Positions 17,199-26,708 of a stretch of DNA of 33,706 nt are shown here, piece by piece. The position numbers and the translations under genes were made by a program. Position 1 is the stretch's first letter. The number at the start of each line of letters is the position of its first letter. The DNA comes from Succinivibrionaceae bacterium. GTDB taxonomy: Bacteria; Pseudomonadota; Gammaproteobacteria; Enterobacterales; Succinivibrionaceae. The notes beneath the pieces were generated by a model. That model was given only the letters and a program-made list of their open reading frames with translations, was not told the origin of the DNA and did no database searches. The stretch is taken from positions 1 to 33,706 of the forward strand of contig JAFURY010000034.1 in NCBI GenBank assembly GCA_017480795.1, given 5' to 3'.

Positions 17199-17834
17199 AT
17201 GGAATATTATCAGTTTGAAAGAATAATCAAATCTGTGAAAAAGGAATTTAATGTACCGGATGTTAGCGATGATTCTAATGCCGATTTTGTGATTTTTGCT
17301 TTAGAACTCAATTTCTATAGAATTCATCAAAAATACCCGGAGATAAGTTCAAGAAGAGTGTCTGAGGCGATTCTTCTCGCGCTGCACCGAATCAGCAGTT
17401 ATTTTACCGGCAAGAATCCTGGAACGGAAAAATTTGAGAACCATGACAATCTGATGTTTGCCGAGGCGATTTTATACACGGTTGATCCGCGAGTGAACGA
17501 TGTCCTCATGCAAGAAATTAAGGAATATGGCTTTAATCTTGAAAACCGCAACGATCAAATAATTGTTTATTCCTCGACTGTGGCTCTTCTGCTGAAACTT
17601 TACAATTCAGTCAATACCAACCTTAAAATGAGAGGCTCAAACGGCTATCTGACGTTTCTTGAGGACTTCCTGCCTCAGATCCCTTACACCAGCTCGATAT
17701 CGGATGGAGAGGTGTTTGAATACGCCCTTTATATGCGTGGCGACGCTGCACTTCGAGAAAACAGCGCGATTCTAAAGGATGATAAAAGTTTTATCATGAT
17801 AAGCACCATAAAACATATGAACGTCACGGGATAA
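17199..17834 (+). CDS. Unknown protein, paralogue B of a tandem pair
   Basis: This 211-residue protein is a tandem duplicate of the preceding gene: MEYYQFERIIKSVKKEF, KYPEISSRRVSEAIL, GTEKFENHDNL, AEAILYTVDP and GSNGYLTFLEDFLPQ correspond block for block, with more than half of the first 95 residues identical by eye. The duplication reaches into the leader (ATCATAGA-AG before both genes). The gap from A is 86 bases. Its GC content is lower still than A's. The C-terminus (after residue 175) is unrelated to that of A, so the ends have diverged or been replaced. Function unknown. Confidence 0.8.
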   Translation: MEYYQFERIIKSVKKEFNVPDVSDDSNADFVIFALELNFYRIHQKYPEISSRRVSEAILLALHRISSYFTGKNPGTEKFENHDNLMFAEAILYTVDPRVNDVLMQEIKEYGFNLENRNDQIIVYSSTVALLLKLYNSVNTNLKMRGSNGYLTFLEDFLPQIPYTSSISDGEVFEYALYMRGDAALRENSAILKDDKSFIMISTIKHMNVTG

Positions 17835-18043
17835 TAGTAGGACAGGTCGTTTCTAGGCATGAAAAAGGAATTTGCTGACTGGAACCAGTATGCCCGCGAT
17901 ATGATCATGGCATGACGATGCGGAATTTTTGAACACCGGGACAATGCGATTGCGGTCTGACTGCCTGCGTTGTAATTGCTAAGACCGTCATATCCGACGA
18001 AATCTCTAGACCCGGAACAAGCGCATAAACGGAGGAGCGAATT

Positions 18044-18544
18044 ATGGCAGTGCCAAAGGCGATGCAGACGACATACGATATAATAAAGTCGATCCTGGAA
18101 CCTTACTGCGACGAGCAGCTGAACAGCGAGTACAAGGAGTTGTGTCTGCATGCGCTTGAGAAGCTTTGCAGAAAGCGTCCCTCGCCGCTTTTGTACGGCA
18201 GAGCGTATATCTGGGCGGCTGGTATTGTTTATGCGATAGGGCAAAACAATTTCATTTTCGACCAGAGCAGACATCTGCACAAGTCGGCCGACGAACTGTC
18301 CGAACCTTTCGGTCTGGCCAAAACCACCGTTTCCAGCAAGGCAGCGGAGGTGAGAAAACTCCTGAAAATCAGCCAATCCAATCCTGAGTGGACTCTGCCG
18401 TCTGATGTCGAGAACAATCCGCTGCTTTGGATGGTGAATTTCAACGGCATGTGCGTTGATGCCCGCATGCTTCCCCCTGAGATTCAGACCATCTGCGCCG
18501 AACGCGGTCTGATCCCGCATGTGACTCAGCCTAAGGGAAAGTGA
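18044..18544 (+). CDS. DUF6398-like protein
   Basis: This 166-residue protein has RPSPLLYGRAYIWAAGIVYAIG, then FIFDQS and SADELSEPFGLAKTTVSSKAAEVRKLLKI, a helix-turn-helix-like segment. The pattern matches my memory of DUF6398 proteins, which often occur alone or fused to SEC-C zinc motifs, and whose core looks like cyclin/TFIIB-type helical repeats. The molecular role is not known. AGGAG lies eight bases before the ATG. It ends upstream of a hairpin terminator and faces the lon 3' end. The link to the paralogue pair upstream is positional only. Confidence 0.7.
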   Translation: MAVPKAMQTTYDIIKSILEPYCDEQLNSEYKELCLHALEKLCRKRPSPLLYGRAYIWAAGIVYAIGQNNFIFDQSRHLHKSADELSEPFGLAKTTVSSKAAEVRKLLKISQSNPEWTLPSDVENNPLLWMVNFNGMCVDARMLPPEIQTICAERGLIPHVTQPKGK

Positions 18545-18596
18545 CCGGTTGCGTTTATCCTGATTGAAAACGGCAAGACGGTTCGCTGCAGCGCCT

Positions 18597-18631
18597 GCAG
18601 GAGGCTTTGCCGCCGGATCCTGCGTTTTTTT
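18597..18631 (+). terminator. Terminator after the DUF6398-like gene
   Basis: GCAGGA (18597-18602) pairs with TCCTGC (18618-18623), with an inner GGC/GCC pairing, and is followed by G and seven T. It lies about 50 bases after the stop. Confidence 0.5.
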
Positions 18632-18826
18632 GCCGTTGCGCGCCGGGTTTTGGTCATGCCGGCATTTTTCGATCCGCCGTTCCCAATGTTTCTGCGCCTG
18701 CTGATTGGGAACAACTTCTGTTTTAGACCCCGTGCCATCGGCAAGTCTCTTGGCATTCAATGACGTGTCCCTGGCGCTTCGCTCTGTCAGTGCCGATCTC
18801 TCCCCGAAGGCGGGATAAATTCCCGG

Positions 18827-18855
18827 AAAAACAGAGCGACCGCAAGGCCGCTCTG
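18827..18855 (-). terminator. lon terminator
   Basis: Read on the minus strand, CAGAGCGGCC-TTGC-GGTCGCTCTG (one mismatch) is followed by five T. It lies about 80 bases beyond the lon stop and is well formed. Confidence 0.8.
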
Positions 18856-18933
18856 ATGTATTGCAGAATTTCCTGTCAGTCCCTTGACCGCCTGTCGGCG
18901 AGGGCCGGAATCCCTGCCTGGCCGCCTGGCGGC

Positions 18934-21852
18934 TCAACTTTCGGATTGGGGTTTCTGATCTTTCTGATCTTTCTGATCTTTCTGATCTTTCTGATCTTTC
19001 TGATCTTTCTGATCTTTTTGATCTTTCTGACCTTTCTGCTCTTTTGGATCTTTCTGATCCTTTTTCTTTTTGCCGGCTCCGTCTTTCGCCTTGCCTTTGG
19101 CCTTTTTGACTGCGCCGGCAGTCTTCTCGGACACGGCGTGGAACAGAAGCTCCGCCACCTCGTCGTAGGTGTCGACAAAGAAGTATTCCATCTTGTCCTT
19201 CACAAAGTCCGGCAGATCCTTCACGTCGTTCTCGTTCTTCCTAGGGCAGATGATTTTCTTGATGCCAAGGCGCTTGGCCGCCATGGTCTTCTCCCTGATG
19301 CCTCCGATGGCGAGAACCTTGCCGGTGAGGGTCAGCTCGCCGGTCATGGCATAGCCTTTTTCTGGCGCTTTGCCCAGGGCCAGGGACAGCATGGCGGTGG
19401 CCATGGTGATGCCAGCCGAAGGTCCGTCCTTCGGGATTGCTCCCGCCGGCACGTGCAGATGGATCTTGGCGGTGTCGAAATAGTTCTTTTCCGCATTGGA
19501 GTAGTTTGCGAAGTGGGAGCAGAGGAAACTGTAGGCGATCTGGGCCGACTCCTGCATCACGTCCCCCAGAGAGCCGGTGAGGCTGATGCCGGCGCTTGAG
19601 TTGTTCACCAGCGCGGCCTCCACCGGAATGGTGGTTCCTCCCATGGCGGTCCAGGCAAGACCGGTGGATATGCCCACTCCCGACAACTCGTCGTCAGGTC
19701 TGAACAGAGGACTCTTGAGATATTCGTACAGATCCTCCGGAGCGATGGTGACCGGCTCCTCCTGCGGCTTTTCAATCAGCTTCACCACCAGCTTGCGGAT
19801 GATTTTGGCCAGCAGCTTCTCCAGGTGTCTTACACCCGCTTCCCGGGCGTAGTTCTCGATCAGCGCCTTGAGGGTGGCATCCGGGAACTTCACGTCCTTT
19901 TTGGCGAGCTTGGCATCCTTCAGCAGCCGCGGCAGAAGATGATGCTTGGCGATGGCCAGTTTCTCCTTTTCGAGATAGCCGCTGAGACTGATGGTGTCCA
20001 TGCGATCCAGAAGCGCCGGCGGAATTGTTTCCGTGGTGTTGGCGGTGCAGATGAACAGACACTTGGACAGATCCACGTCCAGGTTCACGTAGTGATCCAG
20101 GAAGTTGGCGTTCTGCTCCGGATCTAGAGCCTCCAGCAGAGCGGCGGAAGGATTGCCCATGTTGCTGTTGGAGATCTTGTCGATCTCGTCCAGCATGATG
20201 ACCGGATTCATGCACTTGGACTGCTTCAGAGCCTGGATCAGCTTGCCCGGCATGGCGCCGATATAGGTCCGGCGGTGTCCCTTGACCTCGCTTTCGTCTC
20301 TGAGTCCCCCCACCGAGAATCTGAAGAACGGACGATCCAGGGCACGGGCCACGGATTTGCCCACTGAGGTCTTGCCCACGCCAGGAGGTCCTACCAGCAG
20401 CAGAATGGATCCGCAGGTGGAGCCTTTCTTCTGGCCCAGGGCGATGAATTCGATGATGCGATCCTTGACCTCATCGATGGCGTCGTGATCCTCGTCCAGA
20501 ATCTTGCGGGCATGCTTGAGATCAAGATTCTCCTCCTTCTCGATGCCCCACGGTATCTGGGTCAGCCAGTCAAGATAGGTGCAGACCACCTCGTACTCCG
20601 GGGAGCTTGGATGTATCAGCTTGAGTTTGTTCAGTTCCTCCGCATAGTGCTCCTTCACGTGCTCCGGCATTTTCAGATTGAGGCAGCGGTTCTCCAGCTT
20701 CATGGCGAAATCAAGCAGGGATTTGTTGTTGAAGTCCAGCTCGTCGTCATCGTCGTCGTCACCCAGCTCCTTGCGGATGACCTTCAGCTGCTCTTTGAGA
20801 AAGTAGGTGCGCTGTCTCTTGGAAATCTTCTCCTCCACGGTGTTGCGGATGTCGTTCTGGAGCTTGGCGATCTCCACCTCCTTCATCAGCAGTTCGGCGC
20901 TCTTTTTCAGGCGGGTGAGAATGTCGGTGGCATCCAGCACCTCCTGCAGTTCGCGTCCGGTGGCGGTGGTGAGGGCCGCCGCGCCGTCGGCAAGCTCCGC
21001 CGGCTTGTTGGGAGAGAACTTCAGAGTGAACTGTTTGATCTCGTCGGAGTAAATGTGATTGAGGGGCAGCAGCTCCCGGATGGAATTCACCACGGTCATG
21101 GCGTGGGCCTTGATGTCATCGCCGCTGGCGCCGGTCTCGTTGGCGGCCTGAGGATAGGTCACATGGGCCAGAAACGGCGGATGGTCCGTATTGACGAATT
21201 TGCCGATCTGAATTCTGCAGATGCCTTCGGCGATGAACTGAATCTCGTTTTCGCTGATCCGTGCGTGAATGATGCGGATGAGGCAGCCGGTCTTCGGAAT
21301 TTTCTGCAGCAGGGCGCTTTCCTGATCGATGATTTCAGGCTTGTCGGTGCCGTCGCCCTCGGCGGACACGCAGAACAGACCCAGCACTTTGTTTTTCTTT
21401 TTCAGGATCTGATCGAAGGTGCTCTTCCATGGCTTGGTGGCCACCTGCACCGGCAGGATAAGTCCCGGAATGAAAGGACGGCCGTAGACCGGAATGACAA
21501 ACACCTGCTCCGGGCGGATGGTGGATGCGTCGGCCAGCACGGTGTCGGCGCCTACCTGCGGAAACAGGGTGTTGGCGGCGGCGGCCAGCAGCTCGTCGCT
21601 GGACAGCGGCCTTTCCTCAGCGGCATGGGCGTCCGTCTCCTGCGGCTGCTTTTGATCGCCGTCGGACGCTGATCCGCCGTTTTCCGCGGACTTCTCCTGT
21701 CTGTCGTCAGCGTTTTCATTTCCGCTGGTTGCGGCGGTCTGTTCCTGACCGCTCTCGGCAGTCACGGTCCCGTCTGCCGCGGTGTTTTCGGGCTGCGGGG
21801 CGTTGCTGGTTTCCTGCTTTTCTTCAGGAGACTTGTTCTCGTTGTCTGTCAT
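18934..21852 (-). CDS. lon: ATP-dependent Lon protease with extended N-terminus and repetitive C-terminal tail
   Basis: This 972-residue protein is the LonA hexameric AAA+ protease. After an acidic, low-complexity start of about 100 residues it has the LON substrate-binding domain ([20 protein letters not shown]), a coiled region with DDDDDDE, Walker A GPPGVGKT (488-495), Walker B VIMLDEID (551-558), and the protease domain with catalytic Ser812 (PKDGPSAG) and Lys845 ([11 protein letters not shown]). E. coli Lon has 784 residues. The excess is the N-terminal extension and a C-terminal tail (about 910-972) that is Lys-rich and then a repeated Gln-Lys-Asp tripeptide. The core is intact and should be active on misfolded and regulatory proteins. 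A heat-shock-type promoter lies upstream. It is separate from clpXP, its usual neighbour in many relatives. Confidence 0.97.
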   Translation of the reverse strand: MTDNENKSPEEKQETSNAPQPENTAADGTVTAESGQEQTAATSGNENADDRQEKSAENGGSASDGDQKQPQETDAHAAEERPLSSDELLAAAANTLFPQVGADTVLADASTIRPEQVFVIPVYGRPFIPGLILPVQVATKPWKSTFDQILKKKNKVLGLFCVSAEGDGTDKPEIIDQESALLQKIPKTGCLIRIIHARISENEIQFIAEGICRIQIGKFVNTDHPPFLAHVTYPQAANETGASGDDIKAHAMTVVNSIRELLPLNHIYSDEIKQFTLKFSPNKPAELADGAAALTTATGRELQEVLDATDILTRLKKSAELLMKEVEIAKLQNDIRNTVEEKISKRQRTYFLKEQLKVIRKELGDDDDDDELDFNNKSLLDFAMKLENRCLNLKMPEHVKEHYAEELNKLKLIHPSSPEYEVVCTYLDWLTQIPWGIEKEENLDLKHARKILDEDHDAIDEVKDRIIEFIALGQKKGSTCGSILLLVGPPGVGKTSVGKSVARALDRPFFRFSVGGLRDESEVKGHRRTYIGAMPGKLIQALKQSKCMNPVIMLDEIDKISNSNMGNPSAALLEALDPEQNANFLDHYVNLDVDLSKCLFICTANTTETIPPALLDRMDTISLSGYLEKEKLAIAKHHLLPRLLKDAKLAKKDVKFPDATLKALIENYAREAGVRHLEKLLAKIIRKLVVKLIEKPQEEPVTIAPEDLYEYLKSPLFRPDDELSGVGISTGLAWTAMGGTTIPVEAALVNNSSAGISLTGSLGDVMQESAQIAYSFLCSHFANYSNAEKNYFDTAKIHLHVPAGAIPKDGPSAGITMATAMLSLALGKAPEKGYAMTGELTLTGKVLAIGGIREKTMAAKRLGIKKIICPRKNENDVKDLPDFVKDKMEYFFVDTYDEVAELLFHAVSEKTAGAVKKAKGKAKDGAGKKKKDQKDPKEQKGQKDQKDQKDQKDQKDQKDQKDQKDQKPQSES
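18952..19059 (-). repeat. 9-bp tandem repeat encoding the Lon Gln-Lys-Asp tail
   Basis: Twelve 9-bp units (TTTCTGATC on the plus strand) run head to tail. The seven units at 18952-19014 are identical, four following units carry one or two changes (19015-19050), and the last (19051-19059) is perfect again. The identical units at the 3' end of the gene suggest recent expansion; the period keeps the lon frame. Confidence 0.95.
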
Positions 21853-21920
21853 TCTATTGCTCTAAATTCGGCTTGATATTGCAAAGCAGGCTTGCGCCTG
21901 ATTTTTCTTTTTACAGTTGT

Positions 21921-21947
21921 ATATGGAGGCGTTTTCCCGCAATTCAA
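21921..21947 (-). promoter_or_regulatory. Sigma-32-like promoter for lon
   Basis: On the minus strand TTGAA (21943-21947) and CCATAT (21921-21926) are 16 bases apart, fitting the heat-shock consensus (CTTGAAA, then CCCCATnT). Start would be about 60 bases before the ATG. A perfect TTCCCGC/GCGGGAA inverted repeat (21934-21940 and 21956-21962) overlaps the -35 end and could be an operator or the weak end of the menD transcript. E. coli lon is sigma-32 controlled. Confidence 0.5.
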
Positions 21948-21989
21948 TGTTTTGCGCGGGAATTTTTGCCACGGCGGCGGTTTTTTCGC

Positions 21990-23834
21990 TCAGCTGTCAG
22001 CGTGTTCGAGCGACGCGCTACTGATACCGGTCAGCTCCGGCAGTTCAAGCTTCCGCGCCGCCTCTTTCAGCCGGGCCACCAGCCGGGGCGTGCTGTTCCA
22101 CGGAATTTCGCATTCCAGCAGCATGGCCTTTTTCTCTCTGGGCGGATAGACGGCATCGAGTTCCTCCAGGGATGATACCGGATGGTACTCCAGGCCGAAC
22201 ATGGCGGCGGCGTGTCTGAAGTTAAGACTGTGCCTCAGGGCGAAGTATCTTTCAAGATGGTTCGATGCGCCGGCTCCAGGCAGGGTTGCGAAAATGTTGC
22301 CCCCGGAGTTGTTGATGACCAGGACGCAGAGCTTTTCGCTGGCCGCCAGAGCAAGACTGTTGAGATCGTGCAGGGCGGATGTGTCGCCGGTGAGCAGCGT
22401 GACGCTGTGGCTCTCTGCCGCGGCTATTCCGGCGGCGGTGGCGGTAACGCCGTCAATGCCGCTGGCGCCGCGGTTTGAATAGACCAGACCTGCGGAGTTT
22501 TCATCGGCGGCCAGACTGAAGATCCTGGCCGGCAGGCTGTTGCCCAGCATAAGAGGCCCCGTCAGGCGGCTGATATGTCGGATGACGGAAACCTCGCTGA
22601 AGTTTTCGCAGAAGCCGTCGACCAGCGCCGAGACCATGCGGTTCAGAAGGCATGTCAGATCGCCTTTGGCCTCCTGCGCTCCCCCTCTGCGGGGGATCTG
22701 TTTCCTTAGCGCCCGGAGAAAATCCCGGCATGAGCACTGACAGAGCATGTCTGCTGAAAAATCCGGATCCGGGTAGTCGGAATACGGGTAAACCATGACG
22801 GTTTTCCGGCCTTCGCGTCCTTTGGCCAGACGGAGGAAATTTCTGGAAACGAACCGGCCTGAGAAGATCAGCGCCGCGGGCATGGCCTCCATGGCGTTTC
22901 TGAAGCCTGGGGATTCGAGAAGCAGATCCGCGTACATCAGCGCTTTTCCGCTCTGGCGCAGCTGGGACTGGGCGTCAGGCAGAACCTGCCATCCCAGATG
23001 ATCCGCGATTTCAAGGAGCGCAACGGCCTCGTCTCTGCTTTCAAGCCGCCCCGCCAGAATGATCCCCGGGCCGGCAAGAGCCTCGGCGACGTCGCGGTGC
23101 AGACGGATTTCCGCCTCGGCGCTTTCGGCGCCACGGCGGTTTGCTCTGGGACGATCCCCGCCGGCAAAGTCCGCCAGCTCCTTCAGCCGCTCGAAAGCCG
23201 CCGCGTCAGGCGTCTCGTACAGCGGCTCGGCGAAGGGGCAGTTGAGATGAACCGGAAGCGCGGCGCGGCGGGCGCTGTCGGCTGCCCTGGCGGCGATTGC
23301 GGCCACGTATCTCGTGTCGATGCGGCTGCATGGTTCGGCCATGGTTATGTGCCAGATGGTGCAGGATGCGAAAATTTCATGCTGGCGGATGACCTGGTTG
23401 GCACCCGAATCCGTGAGCTCCGCCGGACGATCCGCCGTCAGCAGGATCAGCGGCGCATGGGTCAGAAATGCCTCGGTGACGGCAGGCAGCAGATTTGGCA
23501 CCGCGGTGCCGGAGGTGGTGATCACCGCCACCGGCTTTCCCGTGGCCTTGGCCAGTCCCAGCGCGTAGTAGGCAAGTCCCCGTTCGTCAAAATGAAGGTG
23601 AACGCGGATGTGGGGATTTTCGGCGCAGGCGATGGCAAGAGGCGCCGATCGGGAACCCGGGGCGATACAGAAGTCGCTGATGCCGCCTCTTCTGAGCTCC
23701 TCCACAAGAATTCCGGCCCACAGATTGTTGTAAAAGGCGATGCCGCGGTGGGCATCGCTGGTGTCTGACTGCTGCAATTTCTGTTTCTCCGGTGGTTCCG
23801 GCCGGGCCGGAAAGTTGAAATGTGGGCATGACAA
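21990..23834 (-). CDS. menD: SEPHCHC synthase (2-succinyl-5-enolpyruvyl-6-hydroxy-3-cyclohexene-1-carboxylate synthase)
   Basis: MenD is a thiamine-diphosphate enzyme that joins 2-oxoglutarate and isochorismate in menaquinone synthesis. The 614-residue protein has ISDFCIAPGSRSAPL, HFDERGLAYYALGLAKATG (with the catalytic Glu-containing segment), TTSGTAVPNLLPAV, LTADRPAEL, SNRGASGIDG, and the ThDP motif LLTGDTSALHDLNSLAL ending in VINNSGG. It is about 55 residues longer than E. coli MenD, with an extended N-terminus of some 35 residues before the first conserved helix (FYNNLWAGILVEEL). The ATG at 23834 has no close ribosome site, so a later non-ATG start is possible. It is the last men gene on the strand, 88 bases after menF, with lon beyond it. 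Confidence 0.95.
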   Translation of the reverse strand: MSCPHFNFPARPEPPEKQKLQQSDTSDAHRGIAFYNNLWAGILVEELRRGGISDFCIAPGSRSAPLAIACAENPHIRVHLHFDERGLAYYALGLAKATGKPVAVITTSGTAVPNLLPAVTEAFLTHAPLILLTADRPAELTDSGANQVIRQHEIFASCTIWHITMAEPCSRIDTRYVAAIAARAADSARRAALPVHLNCPFAEPLYETPDAAAFERLKELADFAGGDRPRANRRGAESAEAEIRLHRDVAEALAGPGIILAGRLESRDEAVALLEIADHLGWQVLPDAQSQLRQSGKALMYADLLLESPGFRNAMEAMPAALIFSGRFVSRNFLRLAKGREGRKTVMVYPYSDYPDPDFSADMLCQCSCRDFLRALRKQIPRRGGAQEAKGDLTCLLNRMVSALVDGFCENFSEVSVIRHISRLTGPLMLGNSLPARIFSLAADENSAGLVYSNRGASGIDGVTATAAGIAAAESHSVTLLTGDTSALHDLNSLALAASEKLCVLVINNSGGNIFATLPGAGASNHLERYFALRHSLNFRHAAAMFGLEYHPVSSLEELDAVYPPREKKAMLLECEIPWNSTPRLVARLKEAARKLELPELTGISSASLEHADS

Positions 23835-23922
23835 TTATGCGCGCCTTGCGCCAGGCGTCGCTTTCGCCCTCCATCCGCCTGCGCTGCCGCGCTGCGGCGG
23901 ATCAGGGATAAGCGCCATTAAC

Positions 23923-25218
23923 TCAGCGCTTTTTCGCCAGACCGAAATTCTCAAGGATGCTTGCCAGCTTGGCATCAAGTTCCCGGTATTCCTGGCGGCA
24001 GTCTGATCGGCTGACTATGCCGGATCCGGCAAAGATGCTTCTCCTGTCCCCCGATACGGCGATGCCTCTGATAAGGACGCAGTATTCCGATCTCGCTCCC
24101 CTCTGAACTCCCATGGTTCCCGCATACCATCCCCGGGAAAAGTTTTCGCAGCGGCTGATGAGCTCAAGAGCTGCGCTCTGGGGGCAGCCTGCCATGGCCG
24201 GAGTGGGATGCAGCAGCCTGATGAGGTCGAGATCCGAAGTGGCGGGATTTGTCAGTCTGCCCTGGATGGCTCTTTTCATGTGAAGCAGGGAGCCTGAGGG
24301 TATTATTTCCTGCCGGCTGACTTTTACCGATTCCGTCACCGGCTTTAGAGCGCGGGCGATCCAGTCGCTTACCAGCGAGTTTTCGTTGAGGTTCTTCCGG
24401 CTGCTTTCAAATCTTCTGCAGGCGGGGGCGGTATTGACCGAGGTGCCTGCCAGAGCCTCGGTTTCAACGAGCGGTCCGTTTCTTCGGAAAAGACGTTCCG
24501 GAGAAACACCGGCGTAAAAGCGCGATTCGTCCGGAGCGTAAAAATACAGATAGCCCGGGTTTTTGGTTTCAAGAAGCCTTTCCAGGGCTCCGCGGGCGCT
24601 CATCGGGCAGCACAGATCGGTGCGCCGCGCCAGTACCGTTTTGAGGGATTCGTCTGCGCCGATAAACTCCATGACCTGATCAAAGGCCCTGCGGTATTCG
24701 TCCTCGGCGGGATGATGGGCCAGGATAAGTGCGGCAGCCGGGGAAGCGATGGCGGGATCTGTCTTGAGCGCAGCCTCCAGCGGCTCGTCCGGAGGATTCG
24801 ACAGCGCATCAAGCAGCTCGGACCTGGCGTAGGGATCCGCTTCGTAAATCTCGGCCTCAAGGCCGCCGTCTCCCGCTGTCAGAAGCAGCTGCGGGGCGTG
24901 ATCGAAACTTTTTTCAAAGCCTTCCCAGACTCCGGTCATTTCGGCGCCGGGAAAGCATACGCCTCTGAAGCACGCGGCGCTGGCTGAGTCAAAATCCGAT
25001 GACAGCATCCCGCACTTTCCCAAAGCGAAAAGAATTTCGCTTCCGGACCGGAGCCGGTACATGATTTTCGGATAGATGCTGGCCGCAGCGAACCAGCTGA
25101 CGAGCCAGGGCGCGGATCCCGCAAGAGAGGCGGGGGGCAGGGGAGCCTGCCTCAGGCTTACGGTATTTTCGCCTTTACGGATGGCTGCGGCCAGTTTTTC
25201 CTGCAATTCTCTGCTCAT
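23923..25218 (-). CDS. menF: Isochorismate synthase
   Basis: MenF turns chorismate into isochorismate, the first committed step to menaquinone. The 431-residue protein aligns with E. coli MenF in its catalytic half: FYAGVSPERLFRR, VETEALAGTS, the ENSLVSDWIARAL block, LLHPTPAMAGCP, RGWYAGTMG, SEYCVLIRGIA and FAGSGIVSRSD with the terminal helix ELDAKLASI. An entC-type siderophore role is less likely because its neighbours are menE and menD. Its ATG overlaps the menE stop by four bases (ATGA), so translation is coupled. Confidence 0.93.
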   Translation of the reverse strand: MSRELQEKLAAAIRKGENTVSLRQAPLPPASLAGSAPWLVSWFAAASIYPKIMYRLRSGSEILFALGKCGMLSSDFDSASAACFRGVCFPGAEMTGVWEGFEKSFDHAPQLLLTAGDGGLEAEIYEADPYARSELLDALSNPPDEPLEAALKTDPAIASPAAALILAHHPAEDEYRRAFDQVMEFIGADESLKTVLARRTDLCCPMSARGALERLLETKNPGYLYFYAPDESRFYAGVSPERLFRRNGPLVETEALAGTSVNTAPACRRFESSRKNLNENSLVSDWIARALKPVTESVKVSRQEIIPSGSLLHMKRAIQGRLTNPATSDLDLIRLLHPTPAMAGCPQSAALELISRCENFSRGWYAGTMGVQRGARSEYCVLIRGIAVSGDRRSIFAGSGIVSRSDCRQEYRELDAKLASILENFGLAKKR

Positions 25219-26675
25219 GACGCGCCCTTTTGCAACATGTCGGATGCGTATTGACGGATCTTATGGCGGCTGACTTTCAGGCCTGTTTCAGCATCTTTCG
25301 GCCAGGGAAGAAAAACCTTCGGCACCTGGTGAGGCGCAAGATTTTCCTTGAGCTTTTCCTTAAGTCCCTCCGCGCTTGCGTCGGTAACCGCCACGGCCAT
25401 CATGCCCCACTCGGGATCCTCGACTCCCGTCACGATGGCCCTTGATGCGCCTGAGAGCTCGCAGATGAGTCTTTCGATGGGCTCGGGCTGGATGTTCTCG
25501 CCGCCTGAGACGAACCGGCTGTCGATTCTGCCGGTGACATACAGGCAGCCATGCTTCAGACTTCCGGTGTCCCCGGTGTGGAAAAATCCGTTTTCATCCA
25601 GCGGGAGTTCCGTTCTGCCGTTTCTGCGGTAGCCCATAAAGAGAGTGTCCCCCTTTACCAGAATTTCCCCCTTGTCCACGGCGACGATCCGATGCTTCAG
25701 AGGCGGACCGGCATGAAGATCGCTGATGTCCGCGGCGGATGCGATTTTTCTGGTGCAGATCTGGGAGCTGGTTTCAGTCATGCCGTAGCTGACATGGGGA
25801 CATACGCCGGATGCCAACGCGTCCTCCAGCAGTTTTGCGGTGATGACGCCGCCTCCAAGCATGATCTTTTTCAGGGCGGTCTTTCTGAAATCGAAGCCTT
25901 CCTTCAGAAGCCGGTAGAACTGGGTCGGCACCAGCGACAGATGGGTGATCCGGTGGCGGAGAATTTCATGGGCAAGATTTTTCGCCGGATCTCTGAAGAC
26001 TACGGCGGCGCCGGCGCGGAAGCAGCGGAAAGCGATGGCCAGACCTCCGATATGAAACATGGGCAGGGACTGCAGATAGCGGTCGTCCGGCGACAGCGGA
26101 TCGTTGTCGTCGGCGCTGGCGAAATGGTTGGCAAGACGATGGACCGCCGCCTTGGGCGCGCCTGAACTGCCGGAGGTGAGGATCAGATCGGCGGATCTGA
26201 GGAGATCAAGATAAAGCGGCTCTTGATGAATGTTTTCGGCAGTCTCTCCGTTCAGGGCAAAATCAGGCTCAAGCCTCGGGACATGGGCGAAAACATTCTC
26301 AATCCTGAGGCGCCCCGGCAGATCCGCCTGGAGCCAGCAGGCGGCCGGACGGAGGTTTTCGATGATGGCTTCCAGCTGCCGGGGGGCGAATCCGGGATTC
26401 ACCGGGCAGATTTCAATGCCGGCGTGAAAGCAGGACCAGATCAGAAGAAGCAGCGCGGGGGTGGTGGAGGAAACGGCTATCACCGGCCCCTGGGGCAGAT
26501 TCATCGCCTTCAGCCGCGCGGCGTTTTTCATGACAGTTTCAAGAAGCCGCAGGTAGCTCACAGACTGATTTTTCCATATCATCGCCGGGGCGTCGGGGGT
26601 TTTTGCGCCAAAGACGGACAGCGGGCTGAGGATGCGCCTTTCATCCGCTGTCTTCCGATTGATGTCGCAGTACAT
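25215..26675 (-). CDS. menE: O-succinylbenzoate-CoA ligase
   Basis: MenE activates o-succinylbenzoate with ATP and CoA. The 486-residue ANL-family protein has LILTSGSSGAPKAAVH (P-loop), SLPMFHIGGLAI, SYGMTETSSQ, FHTGDTGSL and GRIDSRFVSGGENIQPEPIE (hinge), and a final GLKVSRHKI with the C-terminal catalytic Lys. Spacing and length fit bacterial MenE. The ATG at 26675 has no strong ribosome site, and the small signal-peptide gene ends 33 bases upstream. menF follows with a four-base overlap. Confidence 0.94.
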   Translation of the reverse strand: MYCDINRKTADERRILSPLSVFGAKTPDAPAMIWKNQSVSYLRLLETVMKNAARLKAMNLPQGPVIAVSSTTPALLLLIWSCFHAGIEICPVNPGFAPRQLEAIIENLRPAACWLQADLPGRLRIENVFAHVPRLEPDFALNGETAENIHQEPLYLDLLRSADLILTSGSSGAPKAAVHRLANHFASADDNDPLSPDDRYLQSLPMFHIGGLAIAFRCFRAGAAVVFRDPAKNLAHEILRHRITHLSLVPTQFYRLLKEGFDFRKTALKKIMLGGGVITAKLLEDALASGVCPHVSYGMTETSSQICTRKIASAADISDLHAGPPLKHRIVAVDKGEILVKGDTLFMGYRRNGRTELPLDENGFFHTGDTGSLKHGCLYVTGRIDSRFVSGGENIQPEPIERLICELSGASRAIVTGVEDPEWGMMAVAVTDASAEGLKEKLKENLAPHQVPKVFLPWPKDAETGLKVSRHKIRQYASDMLQKGAS

Positions 26676-26708
26676 GTTTACAAACCGATATGAGAAAATT
26701 CCGTCAGC

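Noticed and set aside
18760..19599. 279-codon plus-strand frame with FLIFLIF repeats
   Set aside because: Antisense reading of the lon 3' repeat; not a real membrane protein.
20485..21672. 395-codon frame antisense to lon
   Set aside because: Shadow of the lon coding sequence, His/Leu/Gly-rich with no family likeness.
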